The notes beneath the pieces were generated by a model. The model had not been told where the DNA came from. It did no database searches and was given only the letters and a program-made list of their open reading frames with translations. Shown piece after piece: positions 28,063 to 36,107 of a DNA stretch of 51,736 nt. Each line of letters begins with the position of its first letter. Positions within the stretch are counted from its first letter, which is position 1. The position numbers and the translations under genes were made by a program. Source of the stretch: Staphylococcus cornubiensis (GTDB lineage: Bacteria; Bacillota; Bacilli; Staphylococcales; Staphylococcaceae); the NCBI RefSeq assembly GCF_900183575.1, contig NZ_FXUZ01000013.1, forward strand, positions 1 through 51,736, given 5' to 3'.

Positions 28063-28786
28063 GACAAAATTTCTCCTTAAAATATATAACCCATAATATA
28101 GTCATAAGAATTATGAATAATATATCTATTACTTTAATTTTCACAACACAAATATTTGTTCGTTTAAATGGTGAATCAATTCCTCTCGTCATTGCAGTAA
28201 ACGAAAGGTCGTTCCCTATTTGTACAACCGAAGCAATGAGAGGAATCATTCTATATTCAATCGCTTTAAAAAAATGGTTTGAAAAAGTAATTCCTCGCAT
28301 TTTCATTGCATGATTAATATTTCGATATTCTTCAACAATCGTTGGAAAAAATCTGAAAATCACAGAAATCGGAATAATAATATTTCTAGGTAATTTCATT
28401 TTTTCCATTGCTGCAATAAATTCACTTACTTTTGTAGAGGATAATGTGTAATAGCCGACTATAAATCCTGGTAGCATATTCATAAATATTCCTAAAAAAG
28501 CTAAAAGGATAAATTTAACCATGCCTTCAGAATACGGAACGACCCAATGTTGTATCCATATCAACATCAAGAAAGTTATAGCAGATTTTATAAAAAGGCC
28601 TATCTTATGAATTGATAATAATAATGCGAGTGAAAATAATGTTAAACACACTCTTAGTATGCTTTGTGAACTACCACTAGATATTAAGATTGTACTTATC
28701 GTGATGGTTAAAGCTATCTTAGTTCTGGGATCTAATTTTGCAACAATATTCCTACGATCCTTTAATGAACTAATTACTGCCTTCAT
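28055..28786 (-). CDS. ECF transporter transmembrane (T) subunit
   Basis: The 243-residue EcfT/CbiQ-family membrane protein has about five to six hydrophobic segments and the coupling-helix region (AMKMRGI) carrying the ARG-like T-subunit motif used to contact the ATPases. It overlaps the S-component gene by 4 bp and the ATPase gene by 8 bp, so the three form one complex from one message. The ribosome site is AAGGCGGG. Confidence 0.87.
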   Translation of the reverse strand: MKAVISSLKDRRNIVAKLDPRTKIALTITISTILISSGSSQSILRVCLTLFSLALLLSIHKIGLFIKSAITFLMLIWIQHWVVPYSEGMVKFILLAFLGIFMNMLPGFIVGYYTLSSTKVSEFIAAMEKMKLPRNIIIPISVIFRFFPTIVEEYRNINHAMKMRGITFSNHFFKAIEYRMIPLIASVVQIGNDLSFTAMTRGIDSPFKRTNICVVKIKVIDILFIILMTILWVIYFKEKFCLD

Positions 28787-29361
28787 ACAATTCCCGCCTT
28801 TTTAAAATGCTTGCTAAATATTCTTTTGCCTAACCATGCACCAACAAGTCCACCAATCACTGTTAAAATAAACATCACAGGTAGCGTCCATAAAGGTGTA
28901 ATAGATTCCAAGACTTTCACATAATCTTCTCCATATGACTTTACAAGTTCCTTAAAGTATTGATCTCTCGCAATAAACATTCTTAAAACAAAGCCCATCA
29001 TCCAAAGTGAAAAAATAGCATAGCCCCAGGCAATTGCTTTCCAATTTTTATACTCTCCAGATTTCATAATCAAATCTCCAATTAAACCAAAGACAAATCC
29101 AAATGGAATCATTATTAATCCACTGCCCATTACTGTAAAAGCAATACCTAAAATGCTTCCTGTTAATGTGACCATGCCAAATTTTTCTACCTTCATAACA
29201 TATAAAATAAATGGAACACCACATACAATTGGGCATATAAACCCTAAAAACGGTATTAAAAATGGTATGTAACCAATCATAAAAGTAACAAAGAATAATA
29301 CTAAATATATCGCTGTAAAAACACCTGTTGTAATTAAATCTTTAACTGATAATTTGTTCAT
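28783..29361 (-). CDS. ECF substrate-specific (S) component, Trep_Strep/MptE-like
   Basis: The 192-residue membrane protein has five to six helices and begins MNKLSVKDLITTGVFTAIYL, characteristic of the Trep_Strep family of ECF S components whose substrate is not established. Such genes often sit with YbtPQ-like ABC pairs and iron regulators in streptococci and other Firmicutes, as I recall. The start at 29361 (AGAGG eight bases upstream) is preferred over the ATG two codons earlier at 29367, which is too near the ribosome site. The Fur box 560 bp upstream suggests iron-linked uptake. Confidence 0.82.
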   Translation of the reverse strand: MNKLSVKDLITTGVFTAIYLVLFFVTFMIGYIPFLIPFLGFICPIVCGVPFILYVMKVEKFGMVTLTGSILGIAFTVMGSGLIMIPFGFVFGLIGDLIMKSGEYKNWKAIAWGYAIFSLWMMGFVLRMFIARDQYFKELVKSYGEDYVKVLESITPLWTLPVMFILTVIGGLVGAWLGKRIFSKHFKKAGIV

Positions 29362-29388
29362 AGACATAACCTCTTATCCATAAAATTT

Positions 29389-29652
29389 TCATATTAATAA
29401 TTTGGCAACATATGCTGCATTGTCTTTGTCTTCAACACAATTATAATGATTGCCAGTTATAGGTATCTCAGTGAAATTGCCAATACAGCAATTTTCCCAA
29501 AAATCATTATTATCTACTACCGGTAACAAATCAAATTCACTGTTATCTTGTGCTTTAAATAAGTCACATCCCCAATATAAGTAGTAGGTGTCATATGTGC
29601 CCCTTCCCAACTTGCCATTTGTATTTGATATGAAGAAATTAAAACCCTTTAC
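29389..29652 (-). pseudogene. Fragment resembling the C-terminus of an NRPS thioesterase domain
   Basis: The frame is open for 87 codons from a TAA at 29653 to the TGA at 29389. It has no credible start or ribosome site. The sequence runs through DLFKAQDNSE, then a conserved-type tryptophan (DFWENCCIG), then IPITGNHYNCVEDKDNAAYVAKLL. That order, a hydrophobic strand with KA, W, and GNHY with the catalytic-type histidine, then a terminal helix, is the C-terminal third of an alpha/beta-hydrolase thioesterase from non-ribosomal peptide clusters. The Ser and Asp of the triad are absent. It ends 28 bp before the ECF S gene, where a siderophore synthetase or its thioesterase would lie. The assignment is by pattern only. 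Confidence 0.5.
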
Positions 29653-29655
29653 TTA

Positions 29656-29908
29656 ACTTGTTTTCACCTTCTTTTTTCAAATTGATGACTACAGATAAAT
29701 TAGAAATATTTCATTAAGTGGGTATTTTCTGATTTTTTTCTATAAAATTTCAAATCTCTCTTATTCATGTCAGTAGTCACAATAAAAATGAATTTATTTT
29801 TAATAAAACTATTTAATGCATTTACAAAATTAATTATTGTTATAAGTAGAATGCTAACTTAAACATTTGCGCTTTATTTTATTGGCATTAAATTCAGAAT
29901 ATTATAGT
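29656..29908. other. AT-rich leader region of the ECF operon, no intact gene
   Basis: About 250 very AT-rich bases between the predicted minus-strand start and the thioesterase-like fragment. Short broken frames occur (for example one beginning MNKRDLKFYRKK on the minus strand near 29775) without ribosome sites. It may be further eroded coding sequence. Confidence 0.35.
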
Positions 29909-29939
29909 ATTATACTACTCTAAATGATAATCATTATCA
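29909..29939 (-). promoter_or_regulatory. Fur box and promoter of the ECF/ABC operon
   Basis: TGATAATCATTATCA (29925-29939) is a perfect 7-1-7 Fur operator. On the minus strand a TATAAT -10 (29909-29914) follows it at a distance placing the box over the -35 region, so iron-loaded Fur should block transcription of the ECF operon. It could also act on the divergent MarR gene. Confidence 0.85.
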
Positions 29940-30039
29940 ATACGTTTTGTCGTAAAATTTCCACTTTGAAAACTTGATACATATAAGCACAACTCACCAA
30001 TCAATAGCTGAAAAAAGATAACTATCTGCTATATTCGCA

Positions 30040-30521
30040 ATGTTTATTGACAATATGAAAGTTATATTAACATTAAAACAATTCATTATAGAGCGAGAAA
30101 ATGCTAATAAAAGAAGACAAAACATAAAAGGAAATGAAGATCTTAATTTATCTCTAACTCAGTTTCATATTATAGAATTAATAGCAAATAATGATAAAGT
30201 TAATAATAAATTTCTTGCATATAAATTAAATGCCTCTAATCCAGCAATAACAAAGTCTATTAAAAAGCTTTTACCCAAAGATTTGGTTATCGAATTACAT
30301 AATGCACAAAACAAAAGAGAGATTTATTATAAATTAACTGAAAAGGAAAAGAGCTTTCTTCTATTCATGACAAACTACACAATCAAGCAGTTGAAAAATA
30401 TGAAGCGGTTTTAAAAGTCTTTAATGAAAAAGAATTAGAAGTCATTATTGAATTTTTGTCACGTAGTATTAGAGCGTTAAATGAGGAAGAAGTTGATTAT
30501 ATTGGTTCAAACAAAACATGA
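30040..30521 (+). pseudogene. MarR-family regulator, broken by a one-base deletion
   Basis: The intact frame ends early at 30414. Reading into the next phase from about 30344 gives a normal MarR ending: GKELSSIHDKLHNQAVEKYEAVL, FNEKELEVIIEFLSRSI, then stop at 30519-30521. Adding one A to the AAAA run at 30341-30344 restores LTEKGKEL, the usual MarR wording, and a protein of about 160 residues. The winged-helix part (LTQFHIIELIANN, LNASNPAITKSIKKLL) is complete. No clear ribosome site precedes the ATG at 30040. It is divergent from the ECF operon and probably was its local regulator. Confidence 0.7.
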
Positions 30522-30598
30522 CTTTAAACAAGCAATGACTGACACCTATCACTCATAAACTTTTCGTTAGCTCACTTGTTAGGTCCTCTAGAAATTCA

Positions 30599-30627
30599 AA
30601 AAGGCTAGGAAATCTCCCTAGCCTTTT
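30599..30627. terminator. Bidirectional terminator
   Basis: AAGGCTAGG (30601-30609) pairs with CCTAGCCTT (30617-30625), with A/T runs on both sides. It lies between the MarR relic and the convergent rex gene. Confidence 0.85.
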
Positions 30628-30716
30628 ATAATCACTCATTAACTTGTAAAATCCAATGATGAAGTGTCACGCTTTGATTCATCACAAATCACGTCAATAT
30701 TCATGTATTATCTATG

Positions 30717-31364
30717 TTATTCTTCAGTCGTCCCATAATTTTTCATAAAAAAGAGTAGCGATTGGAGTTCAATCCCTAAGTCAATTTGATGTACTTGTAC
30801 GGATTGCGGTGCATGGACACGTTTAGGCGTAAAGTTCAAAATACCTTTGACGCCTGCTTCTACTAACTGATCGGTCACGGTTTGTGCTGCTGATTCTGGT
30901 GTCGCAATAATGACGACTTCTAATTCACCTGAAGCAATCGTTTCTTTAATGTCGTCCATCGATTTAATTGTAATATCGCCCACTGTTGTGCCAATAATGT
31001 CTTCACTAATGTCAAAAGCTTCTGTGATTGTCATGTCATCGTGGATTGAAAAGTTATACGAAATTAAAGCGGTACCTAAATGACCTACTCCGACAATACC
31101 AATTTTGATAACGTCTGAATCACTAAGTTCAGATTTAAAAAATTCTAACAAACTATCAATGTTATAGCCGTAGCCTTTTTTACCTAATTCACCAAAATAA
31201 GAAAAATCTCTACGTATCGTTGCTGAATCTATATTTAAACCTTCACTAATGGCTTTTGAATTAACACGATCTTCGCCTTTCGCTTTTAAAGTATTCACAA
31301 ATCTATAATACAAAGGGAGACGTTTGAGTGTCGCTCTAGGAATTTTGTTCATTGATTTTCCCAT
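30717..31364 (-). CDS. rex: Redox-sensing transcriptional repressor Rex
   Basis: The 215-residue repressor senses the NADH/NAD+ ratio. The N-terminal winged helix ([49 protein letters not shown]) is followed by a Rossmann fold with [12 protein letters not shown] and the C-terminal swap helix ([15 protein letters not shown]). It is very close to S. aureus Rex, which represses fermentation and anaerobic genes. The start at 31364 has GGAGG eight bases upstream. Monocistronic, with a palindromic operator in its leader. Confidence 0.97.
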   Translation of the reverse strand: MGKSMNKIPRATLKRLPLYYRFVNTLKAKGEDRVNSKAISEGLNIDSATIRRDFSYFGELGKKGYGYNIDSLLEFFKSELSDSDVIKIGIVGVGHLGTALISYNFSIHDDMTITEAFDISEDIIGTTVGDITIKSMDDIKETIASGELEVVIIATPESAAQTVTDQLVEAGVKGILNFTPKRVHAPQSVQVHQIDLGIELQSLLFFMKNYGTTEE

Positions 31365-31395
31365 TTTGAAGTCCTCCGATATGATTTCTAATGTA

Positions 31396-31411
31396 TGTGA
31401 TAGCGTTCACA
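31396..31411. promoter_or_regulatory. TGTGA-N6-TCACA palindrome in the rex leader
   Basis: A perfect CRP/ArcR-type site. The same bases also fit the cre consensus TGWAANCGNTNWCA with one mismatch (31398-31411). A TATAAT -10 for rex lies just upstream on the minus strand (about 31424-31429), so a bound regulator would sit downstream of the start point. Confidence 0.55.
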
Positions 31412-31517
31412 GTCTGTGTTTTTAATTATAACTTAATTTATTTGATATGGAAACATTTAGTGTTTGATACATATGGTGTTTATTGTACAATAAATAAGAA
31501 CGAAAGGAGTATGCCCT

Positions 31518-33470
31518 ATGATTTTAATGCAGTTAAGTCAAATCACTAAGTCGTTTGATGGTGAAGAAATTTTTGAAGGCGTTAATTTTGAAGTTAAAAC
31601 GGGTGAACGGATTGGTATCGTAGGCCGTAACGGTGCTGGTAAATCCACATTGATGAAAATTATCGCAGGTGTAGAATCATACGACTCGGGCCATATTTCA
31701 AAAATCAAAGGTCTTAAACTTGGTTATTTAACCCAACAAATGACTTTAAATACAGAAAATACGGTTTTTGAAGAAATGGCAAAACCTTTTGAAAAAGTAA
31801 AAGAAATCGGGATGCGCATGCAAGAAGAAACAGACTGGCTTGCTGCTCATGCAGAAGACTACGATACGACTGATTATCACACACATATCGCAAAGTATGA
31901 ACAATTATCAAATCAATTTGAACAACTTGGTGGTTACCACTACGACAGTAAAATCAAAACTGTATTGAACGGACTTGATTTTAGTGAAGCAGATTACGAC
32001 CGTCCAATTAATGATTTTAGCGGCGGCCAAAAAACGCGCCTTTCACTTGCACAAATGTTATTAAGTGAACCCGACTTACTTTTGCTCGATGAACCGACAA
32101 ACCATTTAGACATGGCGACAACGGAATGGCTAGAAGATTATTTGAAATATTTCAAAGGTGCCATCGTCATCATTTCACACGACCGCTTCTTCTTAGATAA
32201 AATCGTGACACAAATTTATGACGTATCTCTCGGCGAAGTCAAACATTATGTCGGAAATTATGCAAAATTTATTCGTTTACGTGATCAATACTTTCAAAAG
32301 CGACTCGCTGAATACGAGCGCCAACAAAGTGAAATTAAGCGTCTTGAAACGTTTGTCGAAAAGAATATTACACGTGCGTCAACGAGTGGTATGGCGAAAA
32401 GTCGTCGTAAAACTTTAGAAAAAATGGCGCGTATTGAAAAGCCGATGCTCGATGCGAGAAGTGCGAACATACAATTCGATTTCGATCGCAACACTGGAAA
32501 TGACGTCATGCATATCCAAGATTTAGAAATTGGGTACAGTACACCGATTACAGCACCGATTCGTTTTGAAATTAACAAAGGGGATCATATTGGCATCATT
32601 GGTCCTAATGGGATAGGAAAATCGACACTCATTAAAACTTTAGCGAAACGACTCCCTCCCCTTTCTGGTCAGATTATTGAAGGGGCAAACTTAAAAATCG
32701 GATACTACGACCAAAAACAAGCAGAATTTCGTTCTAGCAAATCAATTTTAGATTACGTATGGGATCAATACCCGCATATGCCTGAAAAAGATGTACGTGC
32801 AGTATTAGGTCGCTTTTTATTCACACAAGATGAAGTATTAAAATTGATCAATGATTTATCGGGTGGCGAAAAAGCAAGATTACAACTCGCTTTATTAATG
32901 TTGGAGCGTAATAATGTGCTTATTTTGGACGAACCGACGAACCACCTCGACATTGATTCAAAGGAAATGTTAGAACAAGCTTTAAAAAACTTTGAAGGTA
33001 CTTTAATTTTCGTGTCGCACGATCGTTATTTTATCAATGAACTCGCAAATCGTATTTTTGATTTAAATGAAGCGGGCGGACATTTGTATTTAGGTGACTA
33101 TCAATATTACTTAGAAAAGTTAGAGCAACAAACCGCACTCGCTGCCTACGAAGAACAGCGTGATAACACGAATACCAATAGTGAAGCAACTCCTTCTCAA
33201 AATTCGTATCAAGACCAAAAAGCGTTGCGTCGTGAAAAACGTAAAATCGAACGTCAAATTGAAGCGGAAGAACAAAAAATAACAGAATTAGAAGCACGTA
33301 TTGAAGCGATTGATGTAGAAATGACAGATGACGCAATCATGGACGATTATGAAAAAACGCAAGCACTGGCTGATGAGCGAACATCTATCGAACAATCTTT
33401 AGAACAAGTTATGACAAATTGGGAAGAATTACAACTCACATTAAGTGAATTTGAAGATGAGATGAACTGA
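31518..33470 (+). CDS. ABC-F family ATPase (YdiF-like)
   Basis: The 650-residue soluble protein has two ATPase domains: Walker A GRNGAGKS near 38-45 and GPNGIGKS near 364-371, each with FSGGQK/LSGGEK signatures and LLLDEPTNHLD/LILDEPTNHLD Walker B motifs. They are separated by the ABC-F linker. A C-terminal basic coiled coil (DQKALRREKRKIERQIEAEE) follows. There are no membrane segments. ABC-F proteins bind the ribosomal E site and relieve stalls or resistance. This housekeeping YdiF type is not one of the antibiotic-resistance Vga/Msr proteins. AAAGGAGT gives the start. Confidence 0.93.
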   Translation: MILMQLSQITKSFDGEEIFEGVNFEVKTGERIGIVGRNGAGKSTLMKIIAGVESYDSGHISKIKGLKLGYLTQQMTLNTENTVFEEMAKPFEKVKEIGMRMQEETDWLAAHAEDYDTTDYHTHIAKYEQLSNQFEQLGGYHYDSKIKTVLNGLDFSEADYDRPINDFSGGQKTRLSLAQMLLSEPDLLLLDEPTNHLDMATTEWLEDYLKYFKGAIVIISHDRFFLDKIVTQIYDVSLGEVKHYVGNYAKFIRLRDQYFQKRLAEYERQQSEIKRLETFVEKNITRASTSGMAKSRRKTLEKMARIEKPMLDARSANIQFDFDRNTGNDVMHIQDLEIGYSTPITAPIRFEINKGDHIGIIGPNGIGKSTLIKTLAKRLPPLSGQIIEGANLKIGYYDQKQAEFRSSKSILDYVWDQYPHMPEKDVRAVLGRFLFTQDEVLKLINDLSGGEKARLQLALLMLERNNVLILDEPTNHLDIDSKEMLEQALKNFEGTLIFVSHDRYFINELANRIFDLNEAGGHLYLGDYQYYLEKLEQQTALAAYEEQRDNTNTNSEATPSQNSYQDQKALRREKRKIERQIEAEEQKITELEARIEAIDVEMTDDAIMDDYEKTQALADERTSIEQSLEQVMTNWEELQLTLSEFEDEMN

Positions 33471-33504
33471 GCGTGGTAGAATTTTCTACTGCGTTCATTT
33501 TTTT
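33469..33504 (+). terminator. Terminator of the ABC-F gene
   Basis: GAGCG-GTAGAA pairs with TTCTAC-CGTTC, with a two-base internal bulge, followed by ATTTTTTT. It overlaps the stop codon. Confidence 0.75.
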
Positions 33505-33524
33505 ATGCCCTCAATGTAGACATT

Positions 33525-33685
33525 TCATCCACATAAAGAATCCGATAACTACAACTATCCACAAAGTTATCCTAGTTATCCACAAGGTCGAGCGATATCT
33601 TTCCTTGCTTTATGCACACATATGCTCAGTTTATCCACAAAAATCCGTCGAAGTTACGCACAGGTTGTTCACAAATTGTGCATAA
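33525..33685. other. DnaA-box cluster (non-oriC)
   Basis: At least eight DnaA-box-like 9-mers lie in 160 bases. Two perfect TTATCCACA are at 33576-33584 and 33631-33639. One-mismatch forms are TCATCCACA 33525, CTATCCACA 33555, TTATGCACA 33610, and TGTGCATAA 33677 on the other strand. Weaker forms are TTACGCACA 33654 and TTGTTCACA 33665. Seven point the same way. There is no dnaA, dnaN or AT-rich unwinding element, so this is not oriC. B. subtilis has DnaA-binding clusters in several intergenic regions, including one between gcp and ydiF as I recall; the genes here are homologues of those two. Confidence 0.85.
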
Positions 33686-33833
33686 GTACGCACGTTCTCT
33701 CTTGACAGACAAATGACTTCATGTTCATTGCCCTTATTTACGGTCATTAATGCGCTTTCACCTTTGATTGCTTCTTTTACCCTATTGTGCAAAAATAGTA
33801 ATGGGTTTGATAAAAATGAAAGGATTTATACAT

Positions 33834-35432
33834 ATGACTGCAAACACATTTTTCATTTTACTTATTTTCGTCGCCCTTGTAGGCATGACATTAATAATGG
33901 AAACATTGCGTCGTATCCGCAATCATCGTATGTTGGAATATCACATGACACATTTCACACGGTACGATACAACTGAAAGTCCCCATGCTGTTTATGATGC
34001 TTATTTCAGAAGGGAAAACGAAACGCGTAAGCTATCGTCAAATGATGCGATAATAGATGATAAAACGTGGTCAGATTTATCAATGGATCTCGTTTTTGAG
34101 CAACTTAATTTTACCTATAGTGCCATGGGTGAAAATCAATTATACAGTGCGTTACGTTTACAACATCCTCTTGTGCATTATGAATTTTTAGATCAGCTTG
34201 AAGCGCATCCAAATCAGCATAAAACAATTGTGAAAAGACTTATAGACATTGGAAAAAGTATTTATCCGACTTATGATCATTCTATTTTTGAAAATCAATA
34301 TAGCTGGTTTCACATATTATTGACTGCTTTACCATTCATTGGTGTCATCGCGTGCTTCTTTGATTTAGGAAAAGGACTTTTATGGATTTGTTTTTCATTA
34401 CTCATCAATATCGTCATAAGTTTTCGCTTTAATTACTACGTGGAGAAAGATTTGAAACAACTTTTCATTATGGGACGTGCTGTTCGAGAAACAGAAATAC
34501 TTTCAAAGTTATCAATCACGCCCGATTTCAATCATTCTTTAAAACCATTAAGCTTTATTTCACGGTTTCGCTTTTTACTCATTAATGTTGAAACGATACC
34601 GGGTTACTTTGTGATGCTTTTTAAATATATGTTTTTAATCGATATCCATTTATATACGACACTTGTTCGCCGTTTCAAAGGCCATTATGATACGGTTTTA
34701 GCATGTTTTCGTTATATTGGTGAGTTAGATAGTTTGTTAGCCATTTATCAATATCGTCATCACTACGACACAACTGAACCAGTGATAGCAGACAGTGTGC
34801 AGTTTGAAGGTTTGACGCATCCACTTATAGATGACGCAGTGCCAAATGATTTCAATTTTAATCAAAACATCTTATTAACGGGGTCGAATGCTTCTGGTAA
34901 GTCTACTTTTATGAAAGCTGTCGCGTTGAATTTAATTTTAGCTCAAGCGATTCGTACAGTCACAGCCGACAAGTTTCAATTTGTTCCTGGCATAGTGAAG
35001 ACGACGATGGCAAATGCAGACGATGTAACGAGTGGCGACAGTTATTTTATGGCTGAGTTAAAGTCACTCAAACGGCTGTTTCAACAAGATTCAGAGGGTC
35101 CTCTTTATTATTTTATCGATGAGATTTTTAAAGGAACGAATACGACTGAACGTGTTGCAGCTTCACATGCAGTACTTGAGTATTTAAACCAATCTCCACA
35201 ATTACGCGTGATTGCAGCAACACATGACATTGAATTAACGGATGTATTGGCTTCTCAATATGCCAACTATCACTTTAATGAACGCGTGACAGATGGTGAG
35301 ATTGTATTTGACTATCAAATTAAAGAAGGTCCTGCCAATACTAGAAATGCATTAGAATTGATTCGAATTATGAAATTTCCAAACCGTATTTATACAGACG
35401 CTCAAAAATATGTGAAGCAACTTGAATCTTAA
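33834..35432 (+). CDS. Membrane-anchored MutS-like ATPase
   Basis: The 532-residue protein has an N-terminal helix (about residues 5-24), a second pair of helices near 160-200 and a C-terminal MutS domain V ATPase with Walker A TGSNASGKST and Walker B YFIDEIFKGTNTTER. It lacks the mismatch-recognition and connector domains of MutS1. It is thus not a classical repair protein; homologues are conserved but uncharacterised in staphylococci. The ATG at 33834 (AAGGA upstream) is preferred over an in-frame codon at 33768. It follows the DnaA-box cluster directly. Confidence 0.82.
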   Translation: MTANTFFILLIFVALVGMTLIMETLRRIRNHRMLEYHMTHFTRYDTTESPHAVYDAYFRRENETRKLSSNDAIIDDKTWSDLSMDLVFEQLNFTYSAMGENQLYSALRLQHPLVHYEFLDQLEAHPNQHKTIVKRLIDIGKSIYPTYDHSIFENQYSWFHILLTALPFIGVIACFFDLGKGLLWICFSLLINIVISFRFNYYVEKDLKQLFIMGRAVRETEILSKLSITPDFNHSLKPLSFISRFRFLLINVETIPGYFVMLFKYMFLIDIHLYTTLVRRFKGHYDTVLACFRYIGELDSLLAIYQYRHHYDTTEPVIADSVQFEGLTHPLIDDAVPNDFNFNQNILLTGSNASGKSTFMKAVALNLILAQAIRTVTADKFQFVPGIVKTTMANADDVTSGDSYFMAELKSLKRLFQQDSEGPLYYFIDEIFKGTNTTERVAASHAVLEYLNQSPQLRVIAATHDIELTDVLASQYANYHFNERVTDGEIVFDYQIKEGPANTRNALELIRIMKFPNRIYTDAQKYVKQLES

Positions 35433-35465
35433 ATGTATGCCTTATATTATGAATAGAACGCAAAA

Positions 35466-35850
35466 ATGGGATGGGAGATAATCATTTTTGATGCTGAGAA
35501 TGCACTATTTTGTTTAACTTGCCCTCCCTATGATTTGTGGCTTCTGATTGCCCTTATGGCTTCGCGTTCCCAGAGGACTTGTCTCAACTAGCCAACGCTT
35601 GATTGAATGATGACATGCATGTAGCGTTGGCGGATTTTCGACTGCGTCTGATCCCTCGGGAGTCTCAGCCTTCTGGGCAATCTTACATCAAATGCAGTCA
35701 CTTAGGGCAAGTTGATGAAATGGAGACAACCCATAACATCCAATGATTACATCCCATTCATCCTCATTTTTAGCTGTTTTATCATCATTAATCGATATAT
35801 GTCTATAAAAAGATAAGGACTGGGAAAACTTAATGTCCCAGTCCCCTGTT
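35466..35850. repeat. Long nested inverted-repeat intergenic element, copy 2
   Basis: Homologous to 2762-3300 but without the extra module. Arms that pair: AACTTGCCCT (35516-35525) with AGGGCAAGTT (35704-35713), GATTGCCC (35546-35553) with GGGCAATC (35675-35682), and CCAACGCT (35592-35599) with AGCGTTGG (35633-35640). The right end is a hairpin pairing GGACTGGGA with TCCCAGTCC (about 35817-35845). The nested order allows one long stem with internal loops. No protein is encoded. It may end transcription of the MutS-like gene. Confidence 0.75.
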
Positions 35851-35889
35851 TCATTTATAACCACAACCATATCTCTCATTTAAATCTTT

Positions 35890-36003
35890 TTATATAGGCA
35901 AAAAAAGTTCAGTATTTCCTGTACTTTCACTACCTTCTTCAAAAAAGTGAGAAGATATGGTCATTGAATGATGATGGAAGGTGTAATCATGTTTTGACTT
36001 CAT
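35890..36003 (-). CDS. Possible 37-residue peptide, unknown
   Basis: An open frame beginning MKSKHDYTFHHHSMTISS and ending NTELFLPI. It has no clear ribosome site and no hydrophobic helix. It is listed because the gap between the repeat and tsaD otherwise holds no gene; it may be chance. Confidence 0.25.
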   Translation of the reverse strand: MKSKHDYTFHHHSMTISSHFFEEGSESTGNTELFLPI

Positions 36004-36107
36004 ATTTGTTTAACATTCGAACCGCTCTTTAAAGATTAGGATTAAAATCATAATCACAATTTAAATATCGAAAACTCAAAATGAATGTTTAAAACCTACC
36101 AATCACA

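Noticed and set aside
33525..33685. Chromosomal origin of replication
   Set aside because: DnaA boxes are present but dnaA, dnaN, rpmH and an AT-rich unwinding region are not, and the neighbours are the ydiF and tsaD homologues.
33713..33976. 87-residue frame at the start of the MutS-like gene
   Set aside because: It overlaps the real gene in another phase and has no ribosome site.
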